Source: Deltaproteobacteria bacterium
Lineage (GTDB): Bacteria; Desulfobacterota; Binatia; Binatales; Binataceae
Direction: 5' to 3'
DNA: 32,992 nucleotides
Assembly (NCBI GenBank): GCA_027317185.1
Contig: DAHVFB010000032.1
Location: forward strand, 1 to 32,992
Shown here: positions 19,301 to 27,818 of the stretch, piece by piece
Numbering within the stretch: the stretch's first letter is position 1
How the letters are laid out: every line of letters starts with the position of its first letter
Translations under genes and position numbers: made by a program
Notes under the pieces: model-generated
The model's database searches: none
What the model saw: the letters and a program-made list of their open reading frames with translations, nothing else
Told to the model about the DNA's origin: nothing

Positions 19301-19445
19301 CCATCTCGGGACGTATGGCCGCTGGGCGTTTGCCGAGTTCATCGACGTTTACCGGATCGAGTCTGATTTCAAGGCCAAGATCGAAAGCGAGTTCAACAAG
19401 ATGATCGTGTCCGCCACGGCTCAACCGGCGACCGAGAAGAAATGA
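16359..19445 (+). CDS. Type III restriction enzyme Res-like helicase-nuclease (BPTD_3080-like)
   Basis: A 1028-residue SF2 helicase with a C-terminal nuclease. Walker A is LATGAGKT (about residues 173-180), the DEAH-box is NDEAHH (310-315), motif III is LSATPF (366-371) and motif VI is QVIGRALRR (about 640-648). Near the C-terminus YLPDF...VVEIKG gives a PD-(D/E)XK active site (D936, E956, K958). Type III Res subunits use ATP hydrolysis to communicate between unmethylated sites and then cleave DNA; this long lineage is common beside Mod-like methyltransferases. It ends one base before the Mod start (TGACATG). The protein appears complete and all key residues are present. It most likely restricts foreign DNA together with the next gene's product. 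Confidence 0.9.
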   Translation: MANEFFEHPILNSPYEYPSRHWDLDEAGQPTQKIIERRRDAKFITPIPKPKKRKAAGQSGFVFDEGKGLSTEEQQYGTTSNINEVRHAVDVWRALPNPNQWQVTPETTRLLQHWRHHKFSGIRPFFCQVEAVETAIWLIEVAPQSRNGKRVLDHLDSANKDANPELLRFALKLATGAGKTTVMAMLIAWQTINAVRRPASKTFTRGFLVCAPGLTIKDRLRVLQPNDPDSYYANRELVPGDMLGDVNRAKIVITNYHAFGLRERLEISKGGRQLLQGRTGEEPNTLETEGQMIQRVMPDLMGMKNILAINDEAHHCYREKPKDADDEDLKSDEKKEAEKNNEAARLWISGLEAVNRKLGLSRVIDLSATPFFLRGSGYGEGTLFHWTVSDFSLMDAIECGIVKLPRVPVAENIPGDQMPMFRDLWENIRKEMPKKGRGKGGELDPLELPTRLQTALEALYGHYAKTFKLWEEKGIKVPPCFIIVCQNTAISKLVYDFISGFDRKNDDGTTTPVNGRLALFRNFDETTGNPLPRPNTLLIDSEQLEAGDALDDNFRGMAADEIERFRREIVERSGDPRAGDNITDQELLREVMNTVGKPGQLGAAIRCVVSVSMLTEGWDANTVTHVLGIRAFGTQLLCEQVIGRALRRQSYELNEEGADKGLFNVEYADVFGIPFDFTAKPVIAPPQPPRETVQVKAISPERDALEIRFPRVEGYRVELPEERLEAIFNDDSILELSPDLVGPSITRNSGIIGEGVDLSLEHLDDMRPSTLVFHVTQRLLYTKWRDPGEEPKLYLFGQLKRIAKQWLDTCLVCKGETYPALLMYQELADMACNRITAGITRKFVGVRPIKALLDPYNPTGSTRHVRFNTSRADRWDTSGPPPKNHVNWVVLDSDWEAEFCRVAESHPKVIAYTKNHNLGLEVPYRYGSETRKYLPDFIVLVDDDHGPEDLLHLVVEIKGYRREDAKEKKSTMDTYWVPGVNHLGTYGRWAFAEFIDVYRIESDFKAKIESEFNKMIVSATAQPATEKK

Positions 19446-19446
19446 C

Positions 19447-22194
19447 ATGGCCAAGAAATCCAATACGAAGACGGTCGAGACTCTCAAGCACGACGAGGCC
19501 AAGCGGAAGAACATTCCCACCGCGGAATATCAGTCCGTGCTCCAGAAGGAGCAGGAGAAGCCGCGCACGGTGAAATACCCGCGCAACATCGACCTCGATC
19601 CCCAACTCGTTTGGCGCGGGAAGGATGAACAGGATTGGAGCGACCTCGTCGTCCACGCGCCACCGCTCTATATCCAGGAAAAGGTCCAGCCCAAAGTCCT
19701 CATCGACGATCTGCTCAGGCAGACAAAAGACACCCACGCGGGGGCGCAGGCCGACTTGTTCGCCGACTTCAATGGCATTCCCGAAGGCGTCGATAAGACC
19801 GAGTTTTACCAACACGACCAAAACTGGTCGAACCGCATGATCCTCGGCGACTCACTACAGGTCATGGCCAGCCTTGCCGAGCGCGAGGGCCTCAGGGGCA
19901 AGGTGCAGTGCATCTACCTCGATCCACCCTACGGCATCAAGTTCAACAGCAACTTCCAGTGGAGCACCACTAGCCGCGACGTGAAGGACGGCAATGCGGC
20001 TCAGATCACTCGCGAGCCTGAGCAAGTGAAAGCCTTTCGTGACACTTGGCGCGACGGTATTCACAGTTATCTCACTTACCTCCGCGACAGGCTTACTGTC
20101 GCCCGCGATCTTCTCACCGATTCCGGTTCCATTTTTGTGCAAATCGGCGACGAAAATGTGCATCGCGTCCGGGCCCTGATGGACGAGGTCTTCGGAGAGA
20201 CAAACTTCGTCAGTCTCGTGTCGGTTCGGAAGTCGAGCGGGTTGGGCCAAGACTTTATAAAGAATACTTCGGACTTCGTAATTTGGTATTGCAGAAAACG
20301 AGAAAACGCGAAGTTTCGACCGATTTTCCGTGAAAAGGTTATCGGCGTTGAAGGAGGCACGACGTATCGCCACTACCTGGCTGCTCCGGGTACCTTAGTC
20401 GGGCTGCCGACCGATCAATCAGCGCTTGACGAAAACAAAATCGCCGCAATCGGTGATCTATCATCGTCCGGCGCAACGGTCAGTTGCATTTATGATTTTC
20501 GTCTCGGCGAAAACATCTTTAAGCCAACCGCGGGCAAGAGTTGGAAGACGACTGAGCTTGGAATGTGGCGTCTGCTAAGAGCGGGGCGATTATTCGTTAA
20601 GCCGAGATCCATCAGCTACATAAGGCTGCTCATTGATTATCCTGTTCTCGACATCGACAACATCTGGACTGATGTCGTTAGCAGCTTCATGGATGACAAA
20701 ATCTACGTCGTTCAGACAAATACTAGCATTGTCCGCCGATGTCTTTTGATGGCCTCCGACCCCGGCGATCTTGTGCTGGACCCGACCTGCGGTTCCGGCA
20801 CCACAGCCTATGTTGCGGAGCAATGGGGGCGCCGCTGGATCACGATTGATACCTCGCGCGTCGCGCTGGCGCTCGCCCGTGCCCGCATCATGGGCGCGCG
20901 CTATCCATTTTACCTGCTCGCCGATTCCCGCGAAGGTCAGATCAAGGAAGCAGAAATCACGCGCACCACGCCGTCGTCGCAGCCCGTGCGCGGGAACCTC
21001 CGTCACGGCTTCGTCTATGAGCGCGTGCCGCACATCACCCTCAAGTCCATCGCGAATAACGCCGAAATCGATGTCATCTGGGACAAATGGCGGGCTGTGC
21101 TTGAATCGTCGCGCGAAAAGCTGAACGCCGCGCTCACAAAGCAATGGCAGGAATGGGAATTTCCGCGGGAACCAGACAAGGCGTGGCCGGAACCGGCGAA
21201 GAAACTACATGCCGACTGGTGGCAAGCCCGCATCGCCCGGCAGAAGGAGATCGACGCCTCCATCGCCGCCAAGGCGGAGCCTGAATACCTCTTCGACAAG
21301 CCCTACCCGGACAATAAGAAAGTCCGCGTGGCCGGTCCCTTCACCGTGGAGAGCCTCAGCCCCCATCGCGTGCTGGGCGTGGATGAAAACGACGAATTGA
21401 TCGACACGCTGAAGAAAGACAGCGCCAGGCAGTCCTTCCCCCAGATGATTCTCGAAAACCTCAAGACCGCCGGCGTGCAGCAGGCGCACAAAGAGGACCG
21501 GATCGCCTTCACCGCCCTCACGCCGTGGCCCGGCGATCTGGTCTGCGCCGAAGGCCGCTACCTGGAAGGCGACACCGAGAAGCGCGCCGCCATCTTCGTC
21601 GGTTCCGAGTTTGGCACCGTGCAGCGCGCCGATCTGGTCGCCGCCGCCCGCGAGGCGGGAGATGCCGGATTCGATGTACTGATCGCCTGCGCCTTCAACT
21701 ACGAGGCACACACCACGGAGTTCAGCAAGCTGGGCCGTATCCCTGTCCTCAAGGCTCGCATGAACGCCGACCTGCACATGGCAGCCGACCTCAAAAACAC
21801 CGGCAAAGGCAATCTGTTCGTAATCTTCGGCGAGCCGGACATCGATCTGACCGAGAAAGACGGCAAGCTCCGGGTGAAAGTGAACGGCGTGGATGTCTTC
21901 AAACCCCAGACTGGCGAAGTCATCAGCGACAGCGCCGACGGTATCGCCTGCTGGTTCATCGACACCGATTACAACGAAGAAAGCTTCTTCGTCCGCCACG
22001 CCTACTTCCTCGGCGCCAACGATCCCTACAGCGCGCTGAAGACGACCCTAAAGGCAGAAATTGATTCCGAAGCTTGGGCAACGCTGCACAGCGACACCTC
22101 ACGCGCCTTCGACAAACCCAAGACGGGCCGCATCGCCGTGAAGGTGATTAACCACCTGGGCGACGAAGTGATGAAGGTATTCCGAGTGCAGTGA
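19447..22194 (+). CDS. Type III Mod-like site-specific DNA methyltransferase (N6-adenine/N4-cytosine, beta order)
   Basis: The 915-residue protein carries the catalytic motif DPPYG at residues 159-163 before the SAM-binding motif DPTCGSGTT at 445-453, the order of beta-class amino-methyltransferases such as type III Mod. Preceding NRMILGDSLQVMASL is also typical. Residues ~258-438 between the motifs should contain the target-recognition domain; this stretch is clearly lower in GC than its flanks. The C-terminal ~400 residues are unusually long for Mod and include AIFVGSEFGTVQRADLVAAA and GVDVFKPQTGEVI, which may serve complex assembly with Res. Its stop TGA overlaps the start of the next gene. 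Probable role: protective methylation of host sites. Confidence 0.88.
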   Translation: MAKKSNTKTVETLKHDEAKRKNIPTAEYQSVLQKEQEKPRTVKYPRNIDLDPQLVWRGKDEQDWSDLVVHAPPLYIQEKVQPKVLIDDLLRQTKDTHAGAQADLFADFNGIPEGVDKTEFYQHDQNWSNRMILGDSLQVMASLAEREGLRGKVQCIYLDPPYGIKFNSNFQWSTTSRDVKDGNAAQITREPEQVKAFRDTWRDGIHSYLTYLRDRLTVARDLLTDSGSIFVQIGDENVHRVRALMDEVFGETNFVSLVSVRKSSGLGQDFIKNTSDFVIWYCRKRENAKFRPIFREKVIGVEGGTTYRHYLAAPGTLVGLPTDQSALDENKIAAIGDLSSSGATVSCIYDFRLGENIFKPTAGKSWKTTELGMWRLLRAGRLFVKPRSISYIRLLIDYPVLDIDNIWTDVVSSFMDDKIYVVQTNTSIVRRCLLMASDPGDLVLDPTCGSGTTAYVAEQWGRRWITIDTSRVALALARARIMGARYPFYLLADSREGQIKEAEITRTTPSSQPVRGNLRHGFVYERVPHITLKSIANNAEIDVIWDKWRAVLESSREKLNAALTKQWQEWEFPREPDKAWPEPAKKLHADWWQARIARQKEIDASIAAKAEPEYLFDKPYPDNKKVRVAGPFTVESLSPHRVLGVDENDELIDTLKKDSARQSFPQMILENLKTAGVQQAHKEDRIAFTALTPWPGDLVCAEGRYLEGDTEKRAAIFVGSEFGTVQRADLVAAAREAGDAGFDVLIACAFNYEAHTTEFSKLGRIPVLKARMNADLHMAADLKNTGKGNLFVIFGEPDIDLTEKDGKLRVKVNGVDVFKPQTGEVISDSADGIACWFIDTDYNEESFFVRHAYFLGANDPYSALKTTLKAEIDSEAWATLHSDTSRAFDKPKTGRIAVKVINHLGDEVMKVFRVQ

Positions 22195-23486
22195 TGGCCG
22201 TTACTTGGCTCGACAAGTTGATGGGATTTGTCGAACAAACACCGATCGTCGTGCTGAGATTCGATGACGGTGAGTGGGAGCGTTTGAATGAATCGCGCCG
22301 GGGCGTCAATGAGTTCACCATCGCAAGGCCGCACGACCTCTTCAATCACGTCAAGATCCCGACACCTTGCCTGGTACAAGGGAGACGGGGCCATGATGAA
22401 GAATTGCGCTTCGGCCTGATCACTTCGAAGGCAGCAATCACCACGCTCGATTCCCGTATTAAAGTCACTCGAACTCTTCAGATCCTCCCGCAACGCACTT
22501 CTGGTCTACTTCGCTTGGTTACCGCGAAGCCGCACGCGAATAACCTAAAAATGAAATTGCAGGAGCGCTCGGGTTTCGTCTCGTTATCACCGAAGCTCAG
22601 CAGCCATCTGATCGATAGACTTGCCTCGATAAAGAGTAACCGCGGTCCCATGCGAGTCGTTGCGGAATCCATACTCTCCCCGAAGCGATTTCATACGACC
22701 GCTGAGCTACAGGAAGATGCCGTCCGAACCGCACTGCTGGCGTTTGGTTTGACCCCGCATGATCCCGTCCGCTCGTTAGAGCTTGTCGAAGGACGTGAAA
22801 CAGCATTGGCAAGGGCCAGCATCATCGAAGATTCGGTGATTGAACACGACGCCAGACAAATTCCTGGCTATGACCTGGTGCAGAGCGATTTGACAGGACG
22901 AGCGGTCTTCGAACGCGACACAGAGCAGCTTGTGGTCTACACCGCCAATCGGCGTCCCCTCGAACATTGTTTCGGCGTCGATCTGATCTATCTGAACGTG
23001 ACCAAAGAGAACCTCGTCATGCTCCAATACAAGATGCTAGAGCCGCTTCGCGACGATTCTGGGAACACGGATTGGATTTATCGGCCAGACCGCAACCTCA
23101 GAAGCGAAATTCGCCGAATGCAGGCCTTTACAGCTCGGCATACAGTTGGGCCAAACGAGTACCGCCTCAACCCTGACGTCTTCTACTTGAAGTTTGTCAA
23201 ACGCGACGCACTATTGGGCGGCAGCAGTATCATTATACCATTGGATCACTTCCTGATGGTTCTTCGAGATCCGAGTTTTAAGGGACCTAAGGGCGGTTTC
23301 AGGGTGAGCTACGACGGCTTGGACGGCCGGTATCTCCGCAAGGGCCCATTTATCGACCTGATCAAAGCCGGTTACATCGGCGCGCGGGCAGAGACAACAA
23401 AGCAGTTGCGCGTGTTAATTGAAGGGATTTTGACTAATAACAGAGCGGTTGTTGCCGCTATTCAAGAACGCCGTACGACCCCATGA
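22194..23486 (+). CDS. Unknown defence-operon protein with a possible PD-(D/E)XK nuclease core
   Basis: The 430-residue product starts at ATG 22194, which overlaps the Mod stop (TGATG); GTG 22191 is an alternative adding one residue. I recognise no named family. Residues ~217-280 hold a pattern that resembles Mrr-like or other PD-(D/E)XK nucleases: Glu in VIEHDARQIPGY (E217), Asp in CFGVDLIYLN (D263), and QYK in LVMLQYKMLE (Q278, K280), spaced as in E...D-x14-Q-x-K. The N-terminal ~150 residues are basic and might bind DNA. Its position between Mod and a helicase suggests an accessory effector. Nuclease activity is a hypothesis from motif spacing only. Confidence 0.7.
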   Translation: MAVTWLDKLMGFVEQTPIVVLRFDDGEWERLNESRRGVNEFTIARPHDLFNHVKIPTPCLVQGRRGHDEELRFGLITSKAAITTLDSRIKVTRTLQILPQRTSGLLRLVTAKPHANNLKMKLQERSGFVSLSPKLSSHLIDRLASIKSNRGPMRVVAESILSPKRFHTTAELQEDAVRTALLAFGLTPHDPVRSLELVEGRETALARASIIEDSVIEHDARQIPGYDLVQSDLTGRAVFERDTEQLVVYTANRRPLEHCFGVDLIYLNVTKENLVMLQYKMLEPLRDDSGNTDWIYRPDRNLRSEIRRMQAFTARHTVGPNEYRLNPDVFYLKFVKRDALLGGSSIIIPLDHFLMVLRDPSFKGPKGGFRVSYDGLDGRYLRKGPFIDLIKAGYIGARAETTKQLRVLIEGILTNNRAVVAAIQERRTTP

Positions 23487-25579
23487 TGGAATTTCGAATC
23501 GCAGACACTTTTACGGATAGTCTCGCTCGCCTGACCGGGGACGAGCAAAAAGCCGTCAAGACGACGGCGTTCGACTTGCAACTCAATCCGGCCAATCCCG
23601 GAATGAGCTTCCACAAGCTCGGAAAGGCGAAGGACAGGAACTTCTGGTCGGTACGGGTTGGCAGCGACATCCGCCTTATCGTTCACAGAACCGATGACAG
23701 CCTCATGCTCTGTTACGTGGGCCACCACGACAAAGCTTATGACTGGGCGGAACGGCGCAAACTGGAGACGCATCCCAGAACGGGCGCCGCACAGTTGGTC
23801 GAGATTCGCGAGACCGTGAAGGAGGTCATGGTCCCGGTCTATGTGCAGAGAGAACTTGCCGCTGAGCCAAAGCCTGCCACCCAGAACAAGCCCATTTTCG
23901 CCGAAATTGCCGATGACAAACTCCTTCGCTACGGCGTGCCCGCCGAGTGGCTCGACGACGTCAAGAACGTAGCAACAGACGATATGCTGCTGGCCTTGAC
24001 TGACCACCTGCCCGCCGAGGCGGCGGAGGCACTGTTGGAATTGGCGACCGGTGGGAAACCTCGCGTGCCCCTGCCTCCAGCGGTGACGGCGAATCCCTTT
24101 GAACATCCCGATGCCCAGCGGCGCTTCCGCGTGATGACGAACGTAGAGGAGTTGGAGCGCGCCCTCGATTTCCCTTGGGAGAAGTGGACGGTCTTCTTGC
24201 ATCCGGAGCAGCGGCAATGGGTGGAGCGAGACTACGCCGGCCCGGCGCGGGTCTCCGGTTCAGCGGGCACCGGTAAGACCATAGTTGCGTTACACCGTGC
24301 GGCGCATCTGGCGCGCACGCATCCCAACGCCCGCGTCCTGCTGACGACCTTTTCCGACACGCTGGCGAATACGTTGCAGACCAAGCTGAAGCGATTGTTG
24401 GGCAGTGAACCGCGCCTCGCGGAACGGATTGACGTTCACTCGCTCAACGCCATCGGTCTTCGCCTCTACAAGACACATGTCGGGCAGGCGACGATAGCCA
24501 GCCCCGAGATAATTCGCGAGCTGATGAAAGAGGCCTCGAGCGCCGTGGGCGGCCACAAGTTTGGCGTACATTTTCTGCTCACCGAATGGGAGCAGGTGGT
24601 GGATGCGTGGCAGTTGGAAAACTGGGAGGCGTATCGCGATGTGGCGCGGCTCGGCAGAAAGACGCGGCTTCCAGAGGCGCAACGCGCGGTGTTGTGGTCC
24701 ATCTTCCAGCGCGTCCGTGCCGAGTTGAAAAGCCGCAAGCTGATCACGCACGCTGAGCTGTTCAGCTCACTCGCCGCCGTGCTCGCAAAGAGCAAGAACG
24801 TGGTCTTCGACTTCGCAGTCGTGGACGAAGCGCAGGACATCAGCGTCGCCCATCTCCGCTTCCTTGCCGCCTTGGGCGGGGGAAGACCCAACGCCCTCTT
24901 TTTCGCGGGCGATCTGGGCCAGCGCATCTTCCAGCAGCCCTTCTCCTGGAAGGCCCTCGGCGTGGACATCCGGGGGCGCTCCCGCACCTTGCGCGTTAAC
25001 TATCGTACTTCCCACCAAATCCGAACGCAGGCGGACCGTCTGCTCGGCACGGTCGTGACCGACATTGATGGCAACAGCGAGGACCGGAGCGATACGGTCT
25101 CCGTGTTCAACGGCCCGCCGCCGACGATTTGCTCGCTCAAGAATGAAAACGAGGAGATCGAGATGGTCGGCAAATGGATCGTAGAACGGGCCAAAGACGG
25201 CGTCCTTCCGCACGAGTTCGGCGTGTTCGTCCGATCCGCTGTACAACTGGATCGCGCACGTGCGGCCGTGACGCAGTCTGGCCTTCCATTCAAAATTCTC
25301 GATGAGCATGTCGAAACCACGAGCGGCCACGTCTCCATTGGTACCATGCACCTCGCCAAAGGTCTCGAGTTCCGCGCCGTGGTCGTAATGGCCTGCGACG
25401 ACGAGATAATCCCCTTGCAAGAACGCATCGAGACAGTAGGCGATGACGCCGATCTGCAAGAAGTGTACGACACCGAGCGCCACTTGCTCTATGTCGCCTG
25501 CACCCGCGCGCGCGATCATTTGCTGGTGACAAGTGGCAACGTACCTTCGGAATTTCTGGACGATTTGCGTGTGAAGTGA
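23483..25579 (+). CDS. RelE/ParE-like domain fused to a UvrD/Rep-type SF1 helicase
   Basis: A 698-residue protein. Residues ~1-95 resemble a RelE/ParE toxin: FHKLGKAKDRNFWSVRVGSD then IRLIVHRTDDSL and YVGHHDKAYDWAE. After a linker, residues ~235-695 form a superfamily 1 helicase with Walker A SGSAGTGKT (258-266), motif II VVDEAQD (446-452), motif IV LRVNYRTS, and motif VI YVACTRARD near the end. The helicase motifs appear intact. The ATGATG start (23483 or 23486) overlaps the previous stop. Similar toxin-helicase fusions occur beside restriction systems, but I know of no settled function. Whether the toxin-like part still cleaves RNA or merely acts as a docking module cannot be told. Confidence 0.85.
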   Translation: MMEFRIADTFTDSLARLTGDEQKAVKTTAFDLQLNPANPGMSFHKLGKAKDRNFWSVRVGSDIRLIVHRTDDSLMLCYVGHHDKAYDWAERRKLETHPRTGAAQLVEIRETVKEVMVPVYVQRELAAEPKPATQNKPIFAEIADDKLLRYGVPAEWLDDVKNVATDDMLLALTDHLPAEAAEALLELATGGKPRVPLPPAVTANPFEHPDAQRRFRVMTNVEELERALDFPWEKWTVFLHPEQRQWVERDYAGPARVSGSAGTGKTIVALHRAAHLARTHPNARVLLTTFSDTLANTLQTKLKRLLGSEPRLAERIDVHSLNAIGLRLYKTHVGQATIASPEIIRELMKEASSAVGGHKFGVHFLLTEWEQVVDAWQLENWEAYRDVARLGRKTRLPEAQRAVLWSIFQRVRAELKSRKLITHAELFSSLAAVLAKSKNVVFDFAVVDEAQDISVAHLRFLAALGGGRPNALFFAGDLGQRIFQQPFSWKALGVDIRGRSRTLRVNYRTSHQIRTQADRLLGTVVTDIDGNSEDRSDTVSVFNGPPPTICSLKNENEEIEMVGKWIVERAKDGVLPHEFGVFVRSAVQLDRARAAVTQSGLPFKILDEHVETTSGHVSIGTMHLAKGLEFRAVVVMACDDEIIPLQERIETVGDDADLQEVYDTERHLLYVACTRARDHLLVTSGNVPSEFLDDLRVK

Positions 25580-25698
25580 CTGGGTAAGTCCAGGCTGAGT
25601 CCCTATCGTGGTCCAGCAGGCAAGGGAGATCCGCCACGGCCGTTAGTATTTCTTTCGAGTTATCGGGCTTAACTGAAAGTGCGACGCTTGCGAACGAG
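25580..25698. other. Spacer between helicase operon and TIR gene
   Basis: About 120 bases without a gene. The gap breaks the pattern of overlapping starts seen upstream, so the TIR locus probably has its own promoter, though no clear boxes are visible. Confidence 0.35.
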
Positions 25699-25704
25699 TT
25701 GGCT

Positions 25705-26790
25705 ATGAACGGTGAAGAATCACAATTTGAAATTCCGAGGAACATTGACCGGTACGTGGCGATGCTCTCCAGAGTGTACGAACGAGAGGGCCAGCGACAA
25801 CTCCAAGAACTACTCGTCAATTCGCGGATCCGCGTTCATGAACAATGGAGCAGCGACAATTGGGACGGCGGCACATACGGCCATGCACTGTACATGACGG
25901 TATCAGAACATTTGTTCTCCTTCTCTCTACAACAAAAGAACGAATTAGAGGAAAAAATCCGAGAAGATCTGAACAAGATAAAAAGCGTTCAAAATGAGTT
26001 TCTGGCGAAGGTATTTCTTGAGGTGGAGATGCCGCGAGAAGGAGATTGGCGGGAATAATCAGGTTTGCTGCTCTCCGGAAGGAACACCGTTTCATCTGGG
26101 GCGGCGCAGCGTATCTGGGGGACCAAGCGAGACTTCCGTCTATTCCTCAGCCATAAGTCAGAGGTCAAGAACGAAACTGGCGCCCTGAAAGAACGTCTCG
26201 AGGCGTTCGGAGTGTCTTGTTTCGTGGCTCACGTGGATATTCGTCCTACGAAGGAATGGCAAGCCGAGATCGAAAGCGCACTCGCCAGCATGGATGGTTT
26301 CGTGGCGCTCCTCACGGACAAATTCCATGAAAGTGATTGGACCGATCAAGAAGTAGGATTCGCTTTCGCACGGGGGGTGCCAATAGCCGCGGTTCGCTTG
26401 GAAAGAGACCCTTATGGATTCATCGGAAAGTTCCAGGGGCTTACCGCCACGTGGGAAAATTGCGCTTTGGAGCTCGCCAAAATCCTAATCAAACACGACC
26501 GCATGTTCGCTGCTTACGTACGAGCGTTGCGAGGGTGTCCGAATTGGAACACCGGAAACTTGCTCGGAGACGTGTTGCCCGCAATCGAACACCTGACTAA
26601 CAGTCAAATTGACGACCTCATTGCAGCGTTCAACGAGACAACGGAACTTCGAGGATGTTTTTCTTTCAACGGCAAAAATCCCCATTTTTTCGGCGGTGGG
26701 CTAGTGCCACATCTGAACCGGCTGGGATCCAAGAAGTTTAGCTTAAATGACTCCGGTCTTATCGAGGAGAGAAATGCTAGCGGAACATAG
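25705..26790 (+). pseudogene. TIR-domain defence protein interrupted by one in-frame TAA
   Basis: Two halves lie in a single frame. Residues 1-117 (start ATG 25705; TTG 25699 possible) have SSDNWDGGTYGHALYMTVSE then a coiled-coil-like LQQKNELEEKIREDL, ending at TAA 26056-26058. The frame continues directly into a TIR domain: FRLFLSHKSEVKNETGALKE, then PTKEWQAEIESALASMDGF and HESDWTDQEVGFAFARG. The S-x2-W-x3-E pattern gives the glutamate expected for NAD-cleaving TIR enzymes (codon at 26350). A C-terminal ~100-residue tail follows. Nothing else breaks the frame, so one substitution or sequencing error separates the halves; alternatively the TIR part starts alone at TTG 26065 without a good ribosome binding site. 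GC is lower than in the neighbouring operon. Confidence 0.72.
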
Positions 26791-27263
26791 ATACAGGCAG
26801 CGCTTTTGCATCGTCGAATGAGCGCGTGATGAAATACGCAGGTCACACCTTCCGATGATCGTACGTAAGACAATTCTCATCGCCGCGGCGCGGAATAACC
26901 CTGATCTCAAGGTTGCCGTCGAACGCTATCGGGGGCGAGATGCTTGACCTAATCGGACGGTCGCTCGCTTGAGCTGGGTGCGTGCAGGTTGCCTTTGTGG
27001 CCTTGCGCGAGAAGCGCCGGCATCTTGACGAGTTGGTGACCACGCATGCGCCGCGCTCACCTCGCGTCAGCCACCCTACGGGCGCTTTTTGTTGCTTAAT
27101 CTCGAAACCGGATCGCATTGGGAGAAATCCTATCCCATTCTTATCTAACCCCCGCACGGCCGTAACATTAAGCCGGGGAATCGGGCGGTCAAAACCCGGC
27201 AATTTTAGTCCCTGTCCGTGAATCTCATGGTCTGCTCTCCGAACACTCAGTCGAAATGGGGTA
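26791..27263. other. Decayed intergenic region after the TIR gene
   Basis: About 470 bases without a supported gene. A 30-codon frame at 26855-26947 reads MIVRKTILIAAARNNPDLKV and looks protein-like but has no ribosome binding site. The long antisense frame across 26843-27649 has no domain. Confidence 0.35.
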
Positions 27264-27389
27264 GTGTTCGTCGCCAGAAAGAAGACGGACGATGAAGGTG
27301 AGGGCTTCAGCGAGGAGCAGATTATGGGAGTGCTGCGGGAGCACGAGGCCGGCGCAAAGATCAAGGAAGTGTTGTGGGACAAACCATAA
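27264..27389 (+). mobile_element. IS3-family OrfA N-terminal remnant
   Basis: The plus-strand frame from GTG 27264 encodes ARKKTDDEGEGFSEEQIMGV then LREHEAGAKIKEVLWDKP before a TAA at 27387-27389. The pattern EEQIMGVLREHEAGAK is the start of IS3-family OrfA transposases, whose helix-turn-helix normally follows with CRKHGIS. Here the frame ends just as that motif should begin. It is a short dead scar; no terminal repeat was found nearby. Confidence 0.68.
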
Positions 27390-27682
27390 AGCTTCAGGGT
27401 TCGGCGCAGGTGCGTCTCGCCAACCACGATCACAAGGACCAGGTATTCCCGGCAAACTGATCCGACGAGCGGCTCAGGGAGGTCCGGCATAACGATCACG
27501 TTGCCACGCCTATGCTCACTCCAGTTTTCATTCGGATGATATTTTCGGCACTGGATTTGAGGCGCGGATTGAGCGCACATGGACACTCTATAGGAGGTAT
27601 CCATGGGGCAATCAGTCTCACCCAAGCGAAGCAAAAAACGGCCCACCATGGGCGGCTATTCGGAGAAATTGGCGGGGGGAAT
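27390..27682. other. Gap region with a possible leader start
   Basis: A strong AGGAGG at about 27592-27597 precedes ATG 27603, whose product begins MGQSVSPKRSKKRPTMGGYS. After about 35 residues the translation becomes antisense to a small minus-strand frame, so it is likely a truncated gene start. No family is recognised. Confidence 0.3.
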
Positions 27683-27818
27683 TACGCGCCTTCCAGATCT
27701 CGAGGTACCTGCCCTGATCGGTGGTTTTGCCAAAATTTCTGCGCGACCGCTTTCACCTCCTCGTAATACTCGATCGGATCCGCTCGATTTCCGTCCACAG
27801 CGCTTCAGCTTCGGTCAT
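27683..27818 (-). pseudogene. Small hypothetical gene, frameshifted
   Basis: On the reverse strand ATG 27818, with GAGG seven bases before it, begins MTEAEALWTEIER. A frameshift near 27777 restores DPIEYYEEVKAVAQKFWQNH, ending in a TAA at 27683-27685. The combined ~45-residue protein is rich in charged helix-forming residues. It lies downstream of and in the same direction as the Rieske oxygenase cluster. The family is unknown; the frameshift may be decay or a sequence error. Confidence 0.35.

Noticed and set aside
26843-27649. A 268-codon minus-strand open frame
   Set aside because: It overlaps the IS3 OrfA scar on the opposite strand and its translation shows no domain or ribosome binding site.
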